Below are positions 17,135-25,918 of a stretch of DNA of 64,000 bases, in pieces. The stretch covers positions 620,001 through 684,000 of the forward strand of contig NZ_CP038462.1 of the NCBI RefSeq assembly GCF_004777465.1, written 5' to 3'. This stretch comes from Nocardioides daphniae. GTDB lineage: Bacteria; Actinomycetota; Actinomycetes; Propionibacteriales; Nocardioidaceae. The first letter of the stretch is position 1, and the number at the start of each line of letters is the position of its first letter. Made by a program: the position numbers and the translations under genes. Under the pieces are notes generated by a model. The model saw only the letters and a program-made list of their open reading frames with translations. It was not told the origin of the DNA and did no database searches.

Positions 17135-18780
17135 GGACCGGCGGGCTCGGGGACGCCGGGACTCCCCAGGGGCGCGACGACGTGGTCGACGTCGTCGTGC
17201 TCGGCAGCGGCTGCGCGGGCATGACCGCCGCGCTGAGCGCTGCCGACCACGGGGCCGAGGTCGCGCTGCTGGAGAAGGCTGACGTGCTGGGTGGGACCAC
17301 CGCACTCTCCAGCGGCGTGGCCTGGCTCCCCGCCAACCGCCACCAGGCTGCGTACGACGTCGAGGACTCCCGCGACGACGCGCTGGCCTACCTCGAGTCG
17401 CTCTCCCACGGCTTCATCCGACCCGAGATGGCCGAGGCGTTCGTCGACACCGTCGACGAGATGCTCGACTGGGCCGAGGAGCGCACGCCGCTGAAGATGC
17501 GGCTGGTCGCGGGCTACCCCGACTACCACCCCGAGCACCCCGGCGGGAAGCCCGGCGGTGGCCGCTCGACCGAGCCCGAGCTCTTCTCCTTCCACGAGCT
17601 GGGGGAGTGGGCCGACCGCTTCCTCGGCTTCCGGCGCTCGATGTACGTCGGTGAGACGCCCGTCGGTGGCGGCACCGGCTTCCTCGAGCCCGAGGAGGAG
17701 CAGCGTCGCGCCGACGAACGCCTCGAGGGCCTGGGGCGCGGCATGCTCGGGGCGCTGCTCAAGGGGCTGCTCGACCGCCGGGTCCAGGTGCACACGGGTG
17801 CCGAGGCCACCAGCCTGCTGACCGACAACGGCCGCGTCGTCGGCGTCGAGCTCGCCGACGGCCGGCGGGTCAACGCGCGGCGCGGCGTGGTGCTGGCCAC
17901 CGGGGGCTTCGAGCGCGAGCCCGACCTCGTTCGCGCGTTCCTGCGCGGCCCGATCAGCCACTCGCCCGGCGCGCCGACCAACACCGGTGACGGGCTGCGG
18001 ATGGCGATGCGGCTGGGCGCCCAGCTCGACGTGATGCGGGAGGCCTGGTGGGTGCCGGTGGTGACGCTGCCGGGCCACGAGGGGGAGCAGTACTCCGGCC
18101 ACGGCGTGCAGCTGGTGCAGCGCGAGCGCACCCTGCCACGCACGATCATGGTCAACGCCCAGGGCCGCCGCTTCACCAACGAGGCGGCCAACTACAACGC
18201 GCTGGGCGCGGCCTTCCACGTCTTCCACCCGACCCGCTTCGCCTACGAGAACCAGCCCGCCTGGGCGGTCTTCGACCAGGGCTTCGTCGAGGCCTACGGG
18301 GGCTACGGCGTCCCGCCCGGTGGTGAGATGCCGGCGTGGATGACCCGCGCCGACACCGTCGCCGGCCTGGCCGAGGCGATCGGCGTGCCCGCCGACGAGC
18401 TCGACGCCACCGTGGAGCGCTGGAACGACCTCTGCGCGCAGGGCCGCGACGTCGACCACGGGCGCGGGGAGTCGGCGTACGACGGCTGGTGCGGCGACCG
18501 CGCCCACTACCCGGGCGCCGCCGCGACCCTCGGGCCGCTCGACCGTGGTCCGTTCTACGCCGTGCCCGTGCACTCGAGCTCGCTCGGCACGAAGGGTGGC
18601 CCGCTGACGACGCCCGACTGCGAGGTCGTCGACGTCGACCGCGAGGTGATCCCCGGCCTCTTCGCCGTCGGCAACGTGATGGCTGCGCCGACCGGGATGG
18701 TCTACGGCGGTGCCGGCGGGACGCTCGGCCCGGCGCTGGTCTTCGGGTATCGCTGCGGGCTGGCCGTCGCCAAGGCCTGA
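17131..18780 (+). CDS. KstD-like FAD-dependent dehydrogenase (3-ketosteroid delta-1-dehydrogenase family)
   Basis: A 549-residue flavoprotein. FAD site: VVVLGSGCAGMTAALSAADH and LLEKADVLGGTTALSSGV; middle: RGVVLATGGFEREPDL; C-terminus: SSSLGTKGGPLTTPD, IPGLFAVGNVMA and VYGGAGGTLGPALVFGYRCG. The GTKGG, GN and GAGGTLG blocks are the signature of 3-oxosteroid delta-1-dehydrogenases and their relatives, which desaturate a ring next to a ketone. Coupled by ATGA to the NTF2-like gene. The real substrate could be a non-steroid cyclic ketone or acyl-CoA. A large stem-loop at 18784 ends the operon. Confidence 0.85.
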   Translation: MRTGGLGDAGTPQGRDDVVDVVVLGSGCAGMTAALSAADHGAEVALLEKADVLGGTTALSSGVAWLPANRHQAAYDVEDSRDDALAYLESLSHGFIRPEMAEAFVDTVDEMLDWAEERTPLKMRLVAGYPDYHPEHPGGKPGGGRSTEPELFSFHELGEWADRFLGFRRSMYVGETPVGGGTGFLEPEEEQRRADERLEGLGRGMLGALLKGLLDRRVQVHTGAEATSLLTDNGRVVGVELADGRRVNARRGVVLATGGFEREPDLVRAFLRGPISHSPGAPTNTGDGLRMAMRLGAQLDVMREAWWVPVVTLPGHEGEQYSGHGVQLVQRERTLPRTIMVNAQGRRFTNEAANYNALGAAFHVFHPTRFAYENQPAWAVFDQGFVEAYGGYGVPPGGEMPAWMTRADTVAGLAEAIGVPADELDATVERWNDLCAQGRDVDHGRGESAYDGWCGDRAHYPGAAATLGPLDRGPFYAVPVHSSSLGTKGGPLTTPDCEVVDVDREVIPGLFAVGNVMAAPTGMVYGGAGGTLGPALVFGYRCGLAVAKA

Positions 18781-18783
18781 CGC

Positions 18784-18846
18784 GCGCCAGTGGTCAGTTA
18801 GTGGCCTTCAGGCGCGGGAACACGCCCACCAACTGACCAGTGGCGC
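18784..18846. terminator. long imperfect stem-loop after the KstD-like gene
   Basis: A 21-base left arm (18784-18804, starting GCGCCAGTGGTCAGTT) pairs with 18826-18846 (ending ACTGACCAGTGGCGC) at 19 of 21 positions around a 21-base loop. It starts 3 bases after the stop. Arm length and even composition are unusual for a simple terminator. Confidence 0.6.
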
Positions 18847-18966
18847 AGGCGGGGCGCCGCGGATCGGCAGCCGGATCACTTGATCGTGTGACCTAAACCA
18901 TATATACAGTGTTCATCAATAGGGGACGCCCCACCCGAGGGTGCGCCCCCGAGCCGAGGAGATCCC

Positions 18967-19371
18967 ATGACTGACCGCTCTGCCGTCGAAGACCTCGCCA
19001 ACCGTTACTCGCTCGCCTACGACACCGCCGACCTGGACGGCATCGAGGCCGCCTTCACCGAGGACGCGACCTTCTCGATGAAGATCGCCGGCAACGACCC
19101 CATGTCGTTCGGCCCGCGCGCCGCGATCATGGACCTGATGCGCAACTCGCTGTCGTCGCAGACCGACCAGCGCCGCCACGTCAACAGCAACCTCATCGTC
19201 GAGGGCACCGAGGACGGCGTCACGCGTACGAAGCACTACCTCACCCTCCTGGCGACCGAGGACGGCCAGATCAGCCTCCTCTCCGCAGGGCTCTACTCGG
19301 CCGAGATCGTCGAGGAGGGCGGGACGCTGCGCTTCCGCAAGCTCCACCTCGACCTCGACAAGGCCTACTGA
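18967..19371 (+). CDS. NTF2/SnoaL-like protein
   Basis: A 134-residue protein: DLANRYSLAYDTADLDGIEAAFTEDATFSM, RHVNSNLIVEGTEDGVTRTK, SLLSAGLYSAEIVEEGGTLR. This is the nuclear-transport-factor-2/SnoaL fold with the usual helix, strand and C-terminal sheet. ATG after GAGGAG. Upstream (about 18893-18930) is an AT-rich stretch with ACCATATATACAG and CATCAATAGG that probably carries the promoter of this operon. It precedes an acyl-CoA ligase by 36 bases. Function open: isomerase or hydratase-like accessory enzyme. Confidence 0.82.
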   Translation: MTDRSAVEDLANRYSLAYDTADLDGIEAAFTEDATFSMKIAGNDPMSFGPRAAIMDLMRNSLSSQTDQRRHVNSNLIVEGTEDGVTRTKHYLTLLATEDGQISLLSAGLYSAEIVEEGGTLRFRKLHLDLDKAY

Positions 19372-19406
19372 GCCGCCACCGCCCCCTTCCATCCCGAGGA
19401 CCACGC

Positions 19407-20959
19407 ATGAACCAAGGACTCATCCCCGCCAAGTGGGCGCGCCTGACCCCGCGCGGGCAGGCGATCTACGACGCCGCGGACGACCGCCGCGTCACCTGGG
19501 GCGACTTCGACGAGCTCGTACGCCGCCTCGCCAACGGCCTCCTCTCGCTCGGCCTCACCAAAGGCGACAAGGTCGCGATGCTCTCGCGCAACTGCGTCGA
19601 GTTCCAGGCGCTCTACTTCGCCGCCGGCCGCGTCGGCCTGGTCACCCAGCCGCTCAACTGGCGCCTGGCCACTCCGGCGCTCGTCCAGGTGGTCAAGGAC
19701 GCCGGCCCCAAGGTGCTGATCACCCAGGGCGAGTTCGCCGAGGTCGCCATCGCCGTCGAGCGCGAGGTCGACCTGGTCGCCTCCCTCTCCTTCGGCGAGG
19801 GCTCGACCGGCAGCTTCGACGAGCTGGTCGCCCGCTCCTCCGACCTCGAGCCCGACCAGTCCGACAAGGTGGGGGAGGACGACCCGTTCTTCCTGCTCTA
19901 CACCGGCGGCACGACCGGCGAGTCGAAGGGCGCGCTGCACACCCACCGCAGCGCCGCGGCCGGCATGCTCAACCAGACCGTGGCCGAGCGCATCGTCCCG
20001 ACCGACGTCTACATGCTGACCGGGCAGATGTACCACATCCCGATCGTGCTGGCGATGAACTACCTCAAGCACGGCTGCCCGCTGGTGCTGATGAACTTCG
20101 CGCCCAAGCTCGCCCTCGACCTGATCGAGAACGAGAAGGTCTCCGCCTTCCTGGGTGTCACGACGATGCTCAACTGGATGATGGCCGAGCCCGACTTCGC
20201 GAGCCGCGACCTCTCGAGCCTGCGCAACATCCAGTACGGCGGTGGCCCGATGCCGTCACAGATCGTGCGGCAGGCGCTCGACTCCTTCCCGTGCACGCTG
20301 ATCCAGGGCTACGGGCAGACCGAGGGCACCACGATGACCTTCCTGTCGCAGGAGGACCACCTCGACGCGATCAACGGCAAGCACCCCGAGCGGCTCAAGT
20401 CGTGCGGGCGTGAGGGCTTCGTGACCAGCGTCCGGGTCGTCGACCTCGACGGACGCGACGTGCCGAAGGACAACCGCACTCCCGGCCAGATCATCGTGAA
20501 GAGCCCGGCCAACATGGTCGGCTACCTCAACCGCCCCGACCTGACCGCCAACACCCTGCGCGACGGCTGGATGTGGACCGGCGACGTGGCCACCTGGACG
20601 AGGACAGCTACGTCTTCATCGTCGACCGGGCCAAGGACATGATCATCTCGGGCGGCGAGAACATCTACTCCGTGCAGGTCGAGGAGGCCATCGCCTCCCA
20701 CCCGGCCGTGCTCGAGTGCGCCGTGATCGGCGTGCCCGACGACGAGTGGGGCGAGACCGTCAAGGGCTTCGTCGTGCTCAAGCCCGGCATGGAGGCCAGC
20801 GAGCAGGAGATCATCGACCAGGCCAAGCAGAGTCTGGCCAGCTACCAGAAGCCGCGCTCGGTCGAGTTCGTCAGCGAGCTGCCCAAGGCGCCCACCGGCA
20901 AGATCCTCAAGCGCGACCTGCGCAAGCCGTACTGGGAGGACCAGGAGCGGAATGTCTGA
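19407..20959 (+). CDS. AMP-forming acyl-CoA synthetase (one apparent frameshift)
   Basis: About 517 residues. ATP-binding P-loop LLYTGGTTGESKGALHTH, the motif QGYGQTEGTTMTF and MWTGDVA are in the first frame; the second frame resumes as HLDEDSYVFIVDRAKDMIISG and ends with the catalytic lysine region KAPTGKILKRDLR. At 20589-20591 the DNA has GTGGCCACCTGG where GTG GCC CAC CTG G is expected, so one C is missing. The enzyme activates a carboxylic acid to its CoA thioester through an acyl-adenylate. It overlaps the next gene by 8 bases in an operon with hydratases and a thioesterase. Confidence 0.88.
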
Positions 20960-21428
20960 CCCCAGCCCGATCGACCCCACCGACACGGACTACGCCGACC
21001 GCGTCGGCCGCGAGTTTCCCGGGGGCGAGTACACGCTCGCCCCCTGGCGCACCTGGCTCGTGGCCGACACCCTGCTCGACGACCCCTGGGACGAGGTCCC
21101 GCACCCGGTCCTGGCCTGGATGGCCGGGGTCGCCGGGTCGGGCCTCACCTGGGACGACCTCTTCGCCTGGTTCGACGCCAGCGCCGAGGACGGCCCGATG
21201 TTCGGCGAGCACGAGACCACCCTGCACCGACCACTCGAGGGCGGGGCGACGTACAAGGTCTCGGGGCGGATCGTCTCCGTCGAGCGCAAGGTCGGGCGCC
21301 GCGCCGGCGCCATGGACGTGGTCGGCTACGAGCTCGACCTGCACCTGCCCGGAGCCGGTGGCAACGGCGGTGGCGAGCACGTCGCCCGCTGCTACAACTC
21401 GATCGTCTTCCCCAGGAGGTCGGCATGA
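20952..21428 (+). CDS. FAS1-like/MaoC-type hot-dog dehydratase subunit
   Basis: A 158-residue protein: DPTDTDYADRVGREFPGGEY, HPVLAWMAGVAGSGLTWDDL, MFGEHETTLHRPLEGGATYK and VARCYNSIVF. The HxxxFxRPL-like segment and the spacing resemble the N-terminal FAS1-like dehydratase half that pairs with a MaoC partner, as in steroid side-chain hydratases (ChsH1/ChsH2-type heteromers). The catalytic Asp/His are not obvious here and would come from the partner at 21425, whose start overlaps by 4 bases. The pairing is inferred from order and fold. Confidence 0.7.
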   Translation: MSDPSPIDPTDTDYADRVGREFPGGEYTLAPWRTWLVADTLLDDPWDEVPHPVLAWMAGVAGSGLTWDDLFAWFDASAEDGPMFGEHETTLHRPLEGGATYKVSGRIVSVERKVGRRAGAMDVVGYELDLHLPGAGGNGGGEHVARCYNSIVFPRRSA

Positions 21429-21850
21429 CCACGCTCGCTGACGTGGAGGTGGGCACCGTGATCCCGCCCCTGGAGCTCGTCGTCGACGGGGAGAAGATGA
21501 AGGTGATGGCGGCGCTGCTCGCCGACCCCAACCCGATCCACTTCGACACCCGTGCGCTCGCCGCCCTGGGCATGGACGAGCGTCCGGTCAACCAGGGCCC
21601 GCTCAACATGGGCTACCTGCAGACCATGCTGGCCCGCTGGGCCGGCGGTCGTGACCGGCTGCTCACCTTCCGGGTGCGCTTCCGCGGCAACGTGCTGGCG
21701 GGCGACACCGTACGCGCGCAGGGCACGGTCGCCGAGGTGCGTGACACCCAGCGTGGCCGGGTGGCCACCTGCGACATCAGCCTGGAGGTCGTCGGCGGCG
21801 ACGTCGCGCTCTCCGGGACCGCCGACGTACTCCTCGAGGAGGCACCGTGA
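21425..21850 (+). CDS. MaoC-family hydratase
   Basis: A 141-residue hot-dog protein with the hydratase-2 type motif LLADPNPIHFDTRALAALGM containing the Asp and His expected for water activation, then QGPLNMGYLQTMLARW and FRVRFRGNVLAGDTVRAQ. With the upstream gene it probably forms a two-subunit enoyl-CoA hydratase. Its stop overlaps the next start by 4 bases. Confidence 0.82.
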   Translation: MTTLADVEVGTVIPPLELVVDGEKMKVMAALLADPNPIHFDTRALAALGMDERPVNQGPLNMGYLQTMLARWAGGRDRLLTFRVRFRGNVLAGDTVRAQGTVAEVRDTQRGRVATCDISLEVVGGDVALSGTADVLLEEAP

Positions 21851-22293
21851 CTCTCGTCCACGAACCGTCCGAGGGGCGGCTGCAGTTCCAGCTCGCCTAC
21901 GGCGACACCGACACCGTCGGCATCGCCTACTTCGGCATCTACTACCGGTGGATGGAGCGCTGCTACTCCACGTGGCTCTACGCGCTGGGCATCCGTAGCG
22001 GCCAGATGGCCGAGGACCTGGGCGTCGTCACCGTCGGCATCAGCTCCGGCTGCCGCTACGTCGACACCGTCGAGGTCTTCGACGAGATCACCTGCCAGGC
22101 GGTCGCCGAGAAGATCGGCACGAGCTCCTACGCCGTCGGCTTCGAGTTCACCCGCGGCGACCAGCTGGTCACCAAGGGGCAGATGGTCTTCGCGGTGCGT
22201 GACCCCGAGACCTTCGGCAAGGCGCCGATCCCCGAGCGGCTGCTCAAGGCGCTCGGCGAGCTGCCGACGCCGCGGTTCGAGATCCAGGTCTGA
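21847..22293 (+). CDS. YbgC/4HBT-type acyl-CoA thioesterase
   Basis: A 148-residue hot-dog thioesterase. The 4-hydroxybenzoyl-CoA thioesterase motif is AYGDTDTVGIAYFGIYYRWM, with the likely catalytic Asp, followed by VGISSGCRYVDTVEVFDEI and SYAVGFEFTRGDQLV. GTG start overlapping the previous stop. It would release the free acid from a CoA thioester, recycling CoA when intermediates build up. Confidence 0.87.
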   Translation: MTLVHEPSEGRLQFQLAYGDTDTVGIAYFGIYYRWMERCYSTWLYALGIRSGQMAEDLGVVTVGISSGCRYVDTVEVFDEITCQAVAEKIGTSSYAVGFEFTRGDQLVTKGQMVFAVRDPETFGKAPIPERLLKALGELPTPRFEIQV

Positions 22294-22294
22294 C

Positions 22295-22810
22295 GTGGTC
22301 GCCCCCGACGCGGTTCAGCAGCTGCTGGACCGCGAGCAGCTGCGCGACCTCGTGGCCCGCTACGCGCTGACCGTCGACGACCACGACCTGGTGGGGCTGG
22401 AGGCGATGTTCCACCCCGAGGCGGTCTTCGACCGGGACGGAGTGGTGGCCCACGGGTGGCCCGAGATCGCGGCGGTCCTGGGGGCGTCGATGCGCGGCTT
22501 CCGCCGGATGCTGCACACCCCGCACGCCGCGGTGGTCGAGCTGACCGGCCCCGACGAGGCGGTGGGTGCCTCCAGTGGCCACGCGGAGCTGGTGACCCGC
22601 AGCGGCGTGCTGCTGGCTGCGTACCGCTATGCCGACGCCTTCGTGCGCCACGAGGGGCGCTGGGTCTTCTCGCGGCGGGAGGTGCGCTTCCTGTACGCCG
22701 CCTCGGCCGTCGAGTACGCCGCGACGCTGCCGCACGAGGACCGGGTGCGCTTTCCGGGGGAGCCCGCTCGCGAGTCCTATATTCGACCGAATGATACGCA
22801 GGGTTATTGA
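22295..22810 (+). CDS. NTF2/SnoaL-like protein preceding the second FAD dehydrogenase
   Basis: A 171-residue protein from GTG 22295 (one base after the thioesterase stop): LLDREQLRDLVARYALTVDD, GLEAMFHPEAVFDRDG, MLHTPHAAVVELTGPDEAVG, AAYRYADAFVRHEGRWVFSR. Same fold class as 16532-17134, with the same helix-strand order and a similar RDLVARYA start. The frame is open upstream, but those codons overlap the thioesterase and look random. It sits directly before another KstD-like gene, repeating the arrangement at 16.5-18.8 kb. Confidence 0.82.
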   Translation: MVAPDAVQQLLDREQLRDLVARYALTVDDHDLVGLEAMFHPEAVFDRDGVVAHGWPEIAAVLGASMRGFRRMLHTPHAAVVELTGPDEAVGASSGHAELVTRSGVLLAAYRYADAFVRHEGRWVFSRREVRFLYAASAVEYAATLPHEDRVRFPGEPARESYIRPNDTQGY

Positions 22811-22845
22811 CACAACGCTGATCATGATATTCACTCATCTCACGT
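22807..22845 (+). promoter_or_regulatory. possible promoter of the second KstD-like gene
   Basis: TTGACA at 22807-22812 overlaps the end of the previous gene and is followed by the AT-rich GATCATGATATTCAC (22821-22835). The -10 is not clear. The downstream GATATTCACTCATC partly resembles the GATGAATATGA word (reverse strand) found near the GntR gene. Confidence 0.4.
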
Positions 22846-22888
22846 GATGTGACGCAGGCCACTGGGCTTGGGTGAGAGGAGAAATGTC

Positions 22889-24598
22889 GTGTCGGAGACC
22901 GGTGCTTCCACCCCGTCGTCGTCCCCCGTCCTCGTGGTCGGGGCCGGCCTCTCGGGGCTCTCCACCGCCCTCACCTGCGCGCTCAACGGTCGCCCCGCGA
23001 TCGTCCTCGAGGCCGCCGAGCTGGTGGGCGGCGCGGCCGCCTATTCCGGCGGCCAGGTCTGGTGCGGCGACAACCACGTCGCCCGCCGCGAGGGCATCGA
23101 CGGCGACTCCAAGGAGCTCACCGAGACCTACATCCGCGACGTCGCCTCCCACCTCGCCCCCGAGGTCCTCGACGAGCGGGCGCTGCTCCGTTGGATCGAG
23201 ACCTCGCCGAAGGCGATGGAGTACTTCGAGCAGAACGACGCGATCCGCTGGACCGTCATCCCCGGCCTCGCCGACTACCACAACGAGGCGAAGGGTGCCC
23301 TGCCCCAGGGCCGCTACCTGACCAACGAGGTCGTCGACGGCTCGGTGCTGGGGGAGTGGCGCGACAAGCTCCGCTACAGCCCCTACTTCCCGGTGGGCCG
23401 CACCTACCGTGAGCTGCTCGAGAAGGGCAGGCGGGCGACGTACGTCGACGAGTCCGGCGACGAGAAGAGCGCGACGAAGCACTCCCACGCCGGCCTGCCC
23501 GCCTTCGGCCTCTCCGACGGCACCGAGTTCGAGAAGGTCGCCGACTCCGACCCGCTGACCTACGGCACCGGCGTGGTCGCCGGCTTCCTCAAGAAGGTCG
23601 TCGAGCACGAGCTGGTCGAGATCCGCACCGAGCACCGGGTCGTCGAGCTGCTCACCGAGGACGGCGCCGTCGTCGGCCTCAAGGCCGAGACCCCCGACGG
23701 TCTGGTCGAGCTGCGCGGACCGGTCGTGCTGGCCACCAGCACCTACGACTGGGACCCCGAGCTGGTCGGCGAGATTCTCGGCCTGACCGAGGAGGACTGG
23801 GGCTCGGTCGCCCCCGAGACGCTGCGCGGCGATGGCATCAAGCTGGCCCGCCAGGTCGGCGGCGACATCGCGAAGATCCCGGCCAACGCGACCCCGATCC
23901 TGCCCGGCTGGCGCTCGCAGGTCGGCACCGGCTTCGGCTACGGCCCGGAGTACGCGATGCCGCACTCGATGATCGTCGACCGCCACGGCAACCGCTTCTG
24001 CAACGACTCCTACTGGGTCGACATCTGCCGCCGGACGCTGGACCCCGACGACACCCACCTGCCCTTCTTCCTGGTCTGGGACGACCAGCACCGGCAGAAG
24101 TACGGCCTGGCCGCGACGCCGCCCGGCGGGGAGTACCCCGAGGGCTGGGTGCAGTCGGCCGCCACCCTCGAGCAGCTCGGTGAGCAGCTCGGCATCGACG
24201 GCGAGCAGCTGGCCAGGACCGCCGAGCGGTTCAGCGAGCACGCCGAGAAGGGGGAGGACCCCGACTGGGGTCGCGGCACCGTGGACTACGTCAACAAGTT
24301 CGCCGGTGACCCCGACAACTCACCCAGCCCCGTGCTGGGACCGATCGTCCAGGCGCCCTTCCACGGCATCCGGCTCCGCTTCGTCGGCACCGGCATCGGA
24401 ACCTCGGGCGTCCGGATCGACGGGGACGGACACGTCCTCGACGAAGGCGGGAAGCCGGTCCCCGGCCTCTTCGCCGCAGGTTCGGTGGCGGCACTGACCA
24501 CCACCGGCACCGCCTACAACTCGGGAATCGCGCTCGGGCGCGGACTGACGCTGGCCTACCTGGTCGGTCATGAACTGTCAGGCGCCCCGATCGCCTGA
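22889..24598 (+). CDS. FAD-dependent dehydrogenase, KstD/fumarate-reductase flavoprotein superfamily
   Basis: A 569-residue flavoprotein: PVLVVGAGLSGLSTALTCAL and VLEAAELVGGAAAYSGGQVW bind FAD; PVVLATSTYDWDPELVG; FVGTGIGTSGVRIDGDGHVL, PVPGLFAAGSVAAL and TTTGTAYNSGIALGRGL close the fold. The GIGTSG/GLFAAG/NSG order is that of KstD and succinate dehydrogenase-like desaturases. I chose GTG at 22889 because AGGAG stands 7 bases upstream; the frame also opens at a TTG at 22868. Last gene before the ABC importer. Substrate unknown, likely a cyclic ketone or acyl-CoA. Confidence 0.83.
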   Translation: MSETGASTPSSSPVLVVGAGLSGLSTALTCALNGRPAIVLEAAELVGGAAAYSGGQVWCGDNHVARREGIDGDSKELTETYIRDVASHLAPEVLDERALLRWIETSPKAMEYFEQNDAIRWTVIPGLADYHNEAKGALPQGRYLTNEVVDGSVLGEWRDKLRYSPYFPVGRTYRELLEKGRRATYVDESGDEKSATKHSHAGLPAFGLSDGTEFEKVADSDPLTYGTGVVAGFLKKVVEHELVEIRTEHRVVELLTEDGAVVGLKAETPDGLVELRGPVVLATSTYDWDPELVGEILGLTEEDWGSVAPETLRGDGIKLARQVGGDIAKIPANATPILPGWRSQVGTGFGYGPEYAMPHSMIVDRHGNRFCNDSYWVDICRRTLDPDDTHLPFFLVWDDQHRQKYGLAATPPGGEYPEGWVQSAATLEQLGEQLGIDGEQLARTAERFSEHAEKGEDPDWGRGTVDYVNKFAGDPDNSPSPVLGPIVQAPFHGIRLRFVGTGIGTSGVRIDGDGHVLDEGGKPVPGLFAAGSVAALTTTGTAYNSGIALGRGLTLAYLVGHELSGAPIA

Positions 24599-24655
24599 CC
24601 TTCCGGTCCGCCGACCCGGCGGCCCCGATCCGCACGACACATCTGGAGGAACCCC

Positions 24656-25828
24656 ATGGGGAGTGGAGCGTTGAAGCGCAAGGCGCTGCTGGCTGCTGTG
24701 GCCATGACGACGGTGCTCGGCACCGCCGCCTGCGGCAGCGGTGACGGCGGCGGCAGCGACGGCGACGGAGGCATCGCCGACACCATCAAGATCGCCCAGG
24801 TCCAGGACCAGACGGGTGCCGTCGCCTACGCCGGACTCGGCGCGTCCGAGGGCGCCGAGCTCGCCATCGACGAGATCGAGGAGCAGGGCTTCCTCGGCGA
24901 CGGCGTCAAGATCGACCTGGAGAAGTTCGACACCGCCGGCGAGATCGAGCGGGCCTCGAGCGAGATGAGCAAGGCGATGGGCGACCGAGGCATCTCGGCC
25001 ATCCTCGGCCCGGTCTCCACGCAGCAGGCGGCCACGGTCGCCCCGCTCGTCGGCCGGCAGAAGGTGCCGACCGTCTTCACCCAGGCAGGTGGTGCCGGCG
25101 TCGTGATCAACGACTACACCTTCCGCGCCACCCCGCCCATGGAGTCCTACTACGAGTCGGTCATGGACTACCTCGAGGAGAAGGGCGCCAAGAAGATCTC
25201 GATCCTCTACAACGCCACCTTCCCGACCTTCGCCCTGCTCGGCGAGGACGACGTGCCCGCGATGGCGAAGGACCGCGGCATGGAGGTCGTCCAGTCGCTG
25301 CCCGTGCAGATGACCACGCAGGACTTCACCGGCCAGGCGCAGCAGGTCGCCCGCGAGGGCAGCGACGCCCTGGTGATGCTGCTCATCGCCCCGCAGTCGG
25401 TCACCGCGCTGGGCCAGCTCGAGGACGCCGGCTACGACGGCCAGGTCGTCGCCACCTCGGTCCAGGCGGCCGGCAACATCAAGGCGGCCGGCGACTCGGC
25501 CGACGGCCTCGTCTACCCGGTCCCGTTCTCGGTGGCCATGGAGGGCGAGTCCTCGCAGGCCTTCACCGAGGCCTTCAAGAAGAAGTTCGACAAGGAGCCC
25601 AACCCCTACGCGGCCGACGGCTACGACGCCATGTGGTGGATCGCCCGCGCGATCAAGGCCTCCGGCGACTCCTCGCGCGAAGGCATCCGCAAGGGCCTGG
25701 AGCAGGTGGCCGAGGAGGGCTTCACCGGAGCGATGGGCGACCTGACCTTCGACGGCAACGACGCCCGCATCGACGGCGTCCTGGTCCAGTGGAACGGCGG
25801 CAAGGAGTCGCTGGCAACCGCTGGGTGA
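24656..25828 (+). CDS. livK: branched-chain-type ABC transporter substrate-binding lipoprotein
   Basis: A 390-residue type-I periplasmic-binding fold protein. The N-terminus has a signal peptide with lipobox LGTAAC, so Cys26 should be acylated and anchor it outside the membrane. The mature part begins with a Gly/Asp/Ser linker, then IKIAQVQDQTGAVAYAG, AILGPVSTQQAATVAPLVG and NDYTFRATPPMESYYESV, as in Leu/Ile/Val-binding proteins. Many members bind aromatic or cyclic acids rather than amino acids, and the following CoA-ligase genes favour that. ATG after GGAGG; followed by a hairpin before livH. Confidence 0.9.
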   Translation: MGSGALKRKALLAAVAMTTVLGTAACGSGDGGGSDGDGGIADTIKIAQVQDQTGAVAYAGLGASEGAELAIDEIEEQGFLGDGVKIDLEKFDTAGEIERASSEMSKAMGDRGISAILGPVSTQQAATVAPLVGRQKVPTVFTQAGGAGVVINDYTFRATPPMESYYESVMDYLEEKGAKKISILYNATFPTFALLGEDDVPAMAKDRGMEVVQSLPVQMTTQDFTGQAQQVAREGSDALVMLLIAPQSVTALGQLEDAGYDGQVVATSVQAAGNIKAAGDSADGLVYPVPFSVAMEGESSQAFTEAFKKKFDKEPNPYAADGYDAMWWIARAIKASGDSSREGIRKGLEQVAEEGFTGAMGDLTFDGNDARIDGVLVQWNGGKESLATAG

Positions 25829-25835
25829 CCCTCGG

Positions 25836-25880
25836 GTGCGGCCCGCGTCGTACGTCGTGCGTCGTGCGCGCGGGCCGCAC
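25836..25880 (+). terminator. intercistronic hairpin between livK and livH
   Basis: GTGCGGCCCGCG (25836-25847) and CGCGGGCCGCAC (25869-25880) form a perfect 12-bp stem around a 21-base loop, just after the livK stop. This position suits partial termination or 3' mRNA protection, giving more binding protein than permease. Confidence 0.6.
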
Positions 25881-25918
25881 CTCACCCCCCGCCCCTCCCT
25901 CCCGAGAGGAATCCCCCC

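Noticed and set aside
22868..22888. TTG at 22868 as start of the second KstD-like gene
   Set aside because: GTG at 22889 has AGGAG at the right distance, while the TTG has no upstream binding site.
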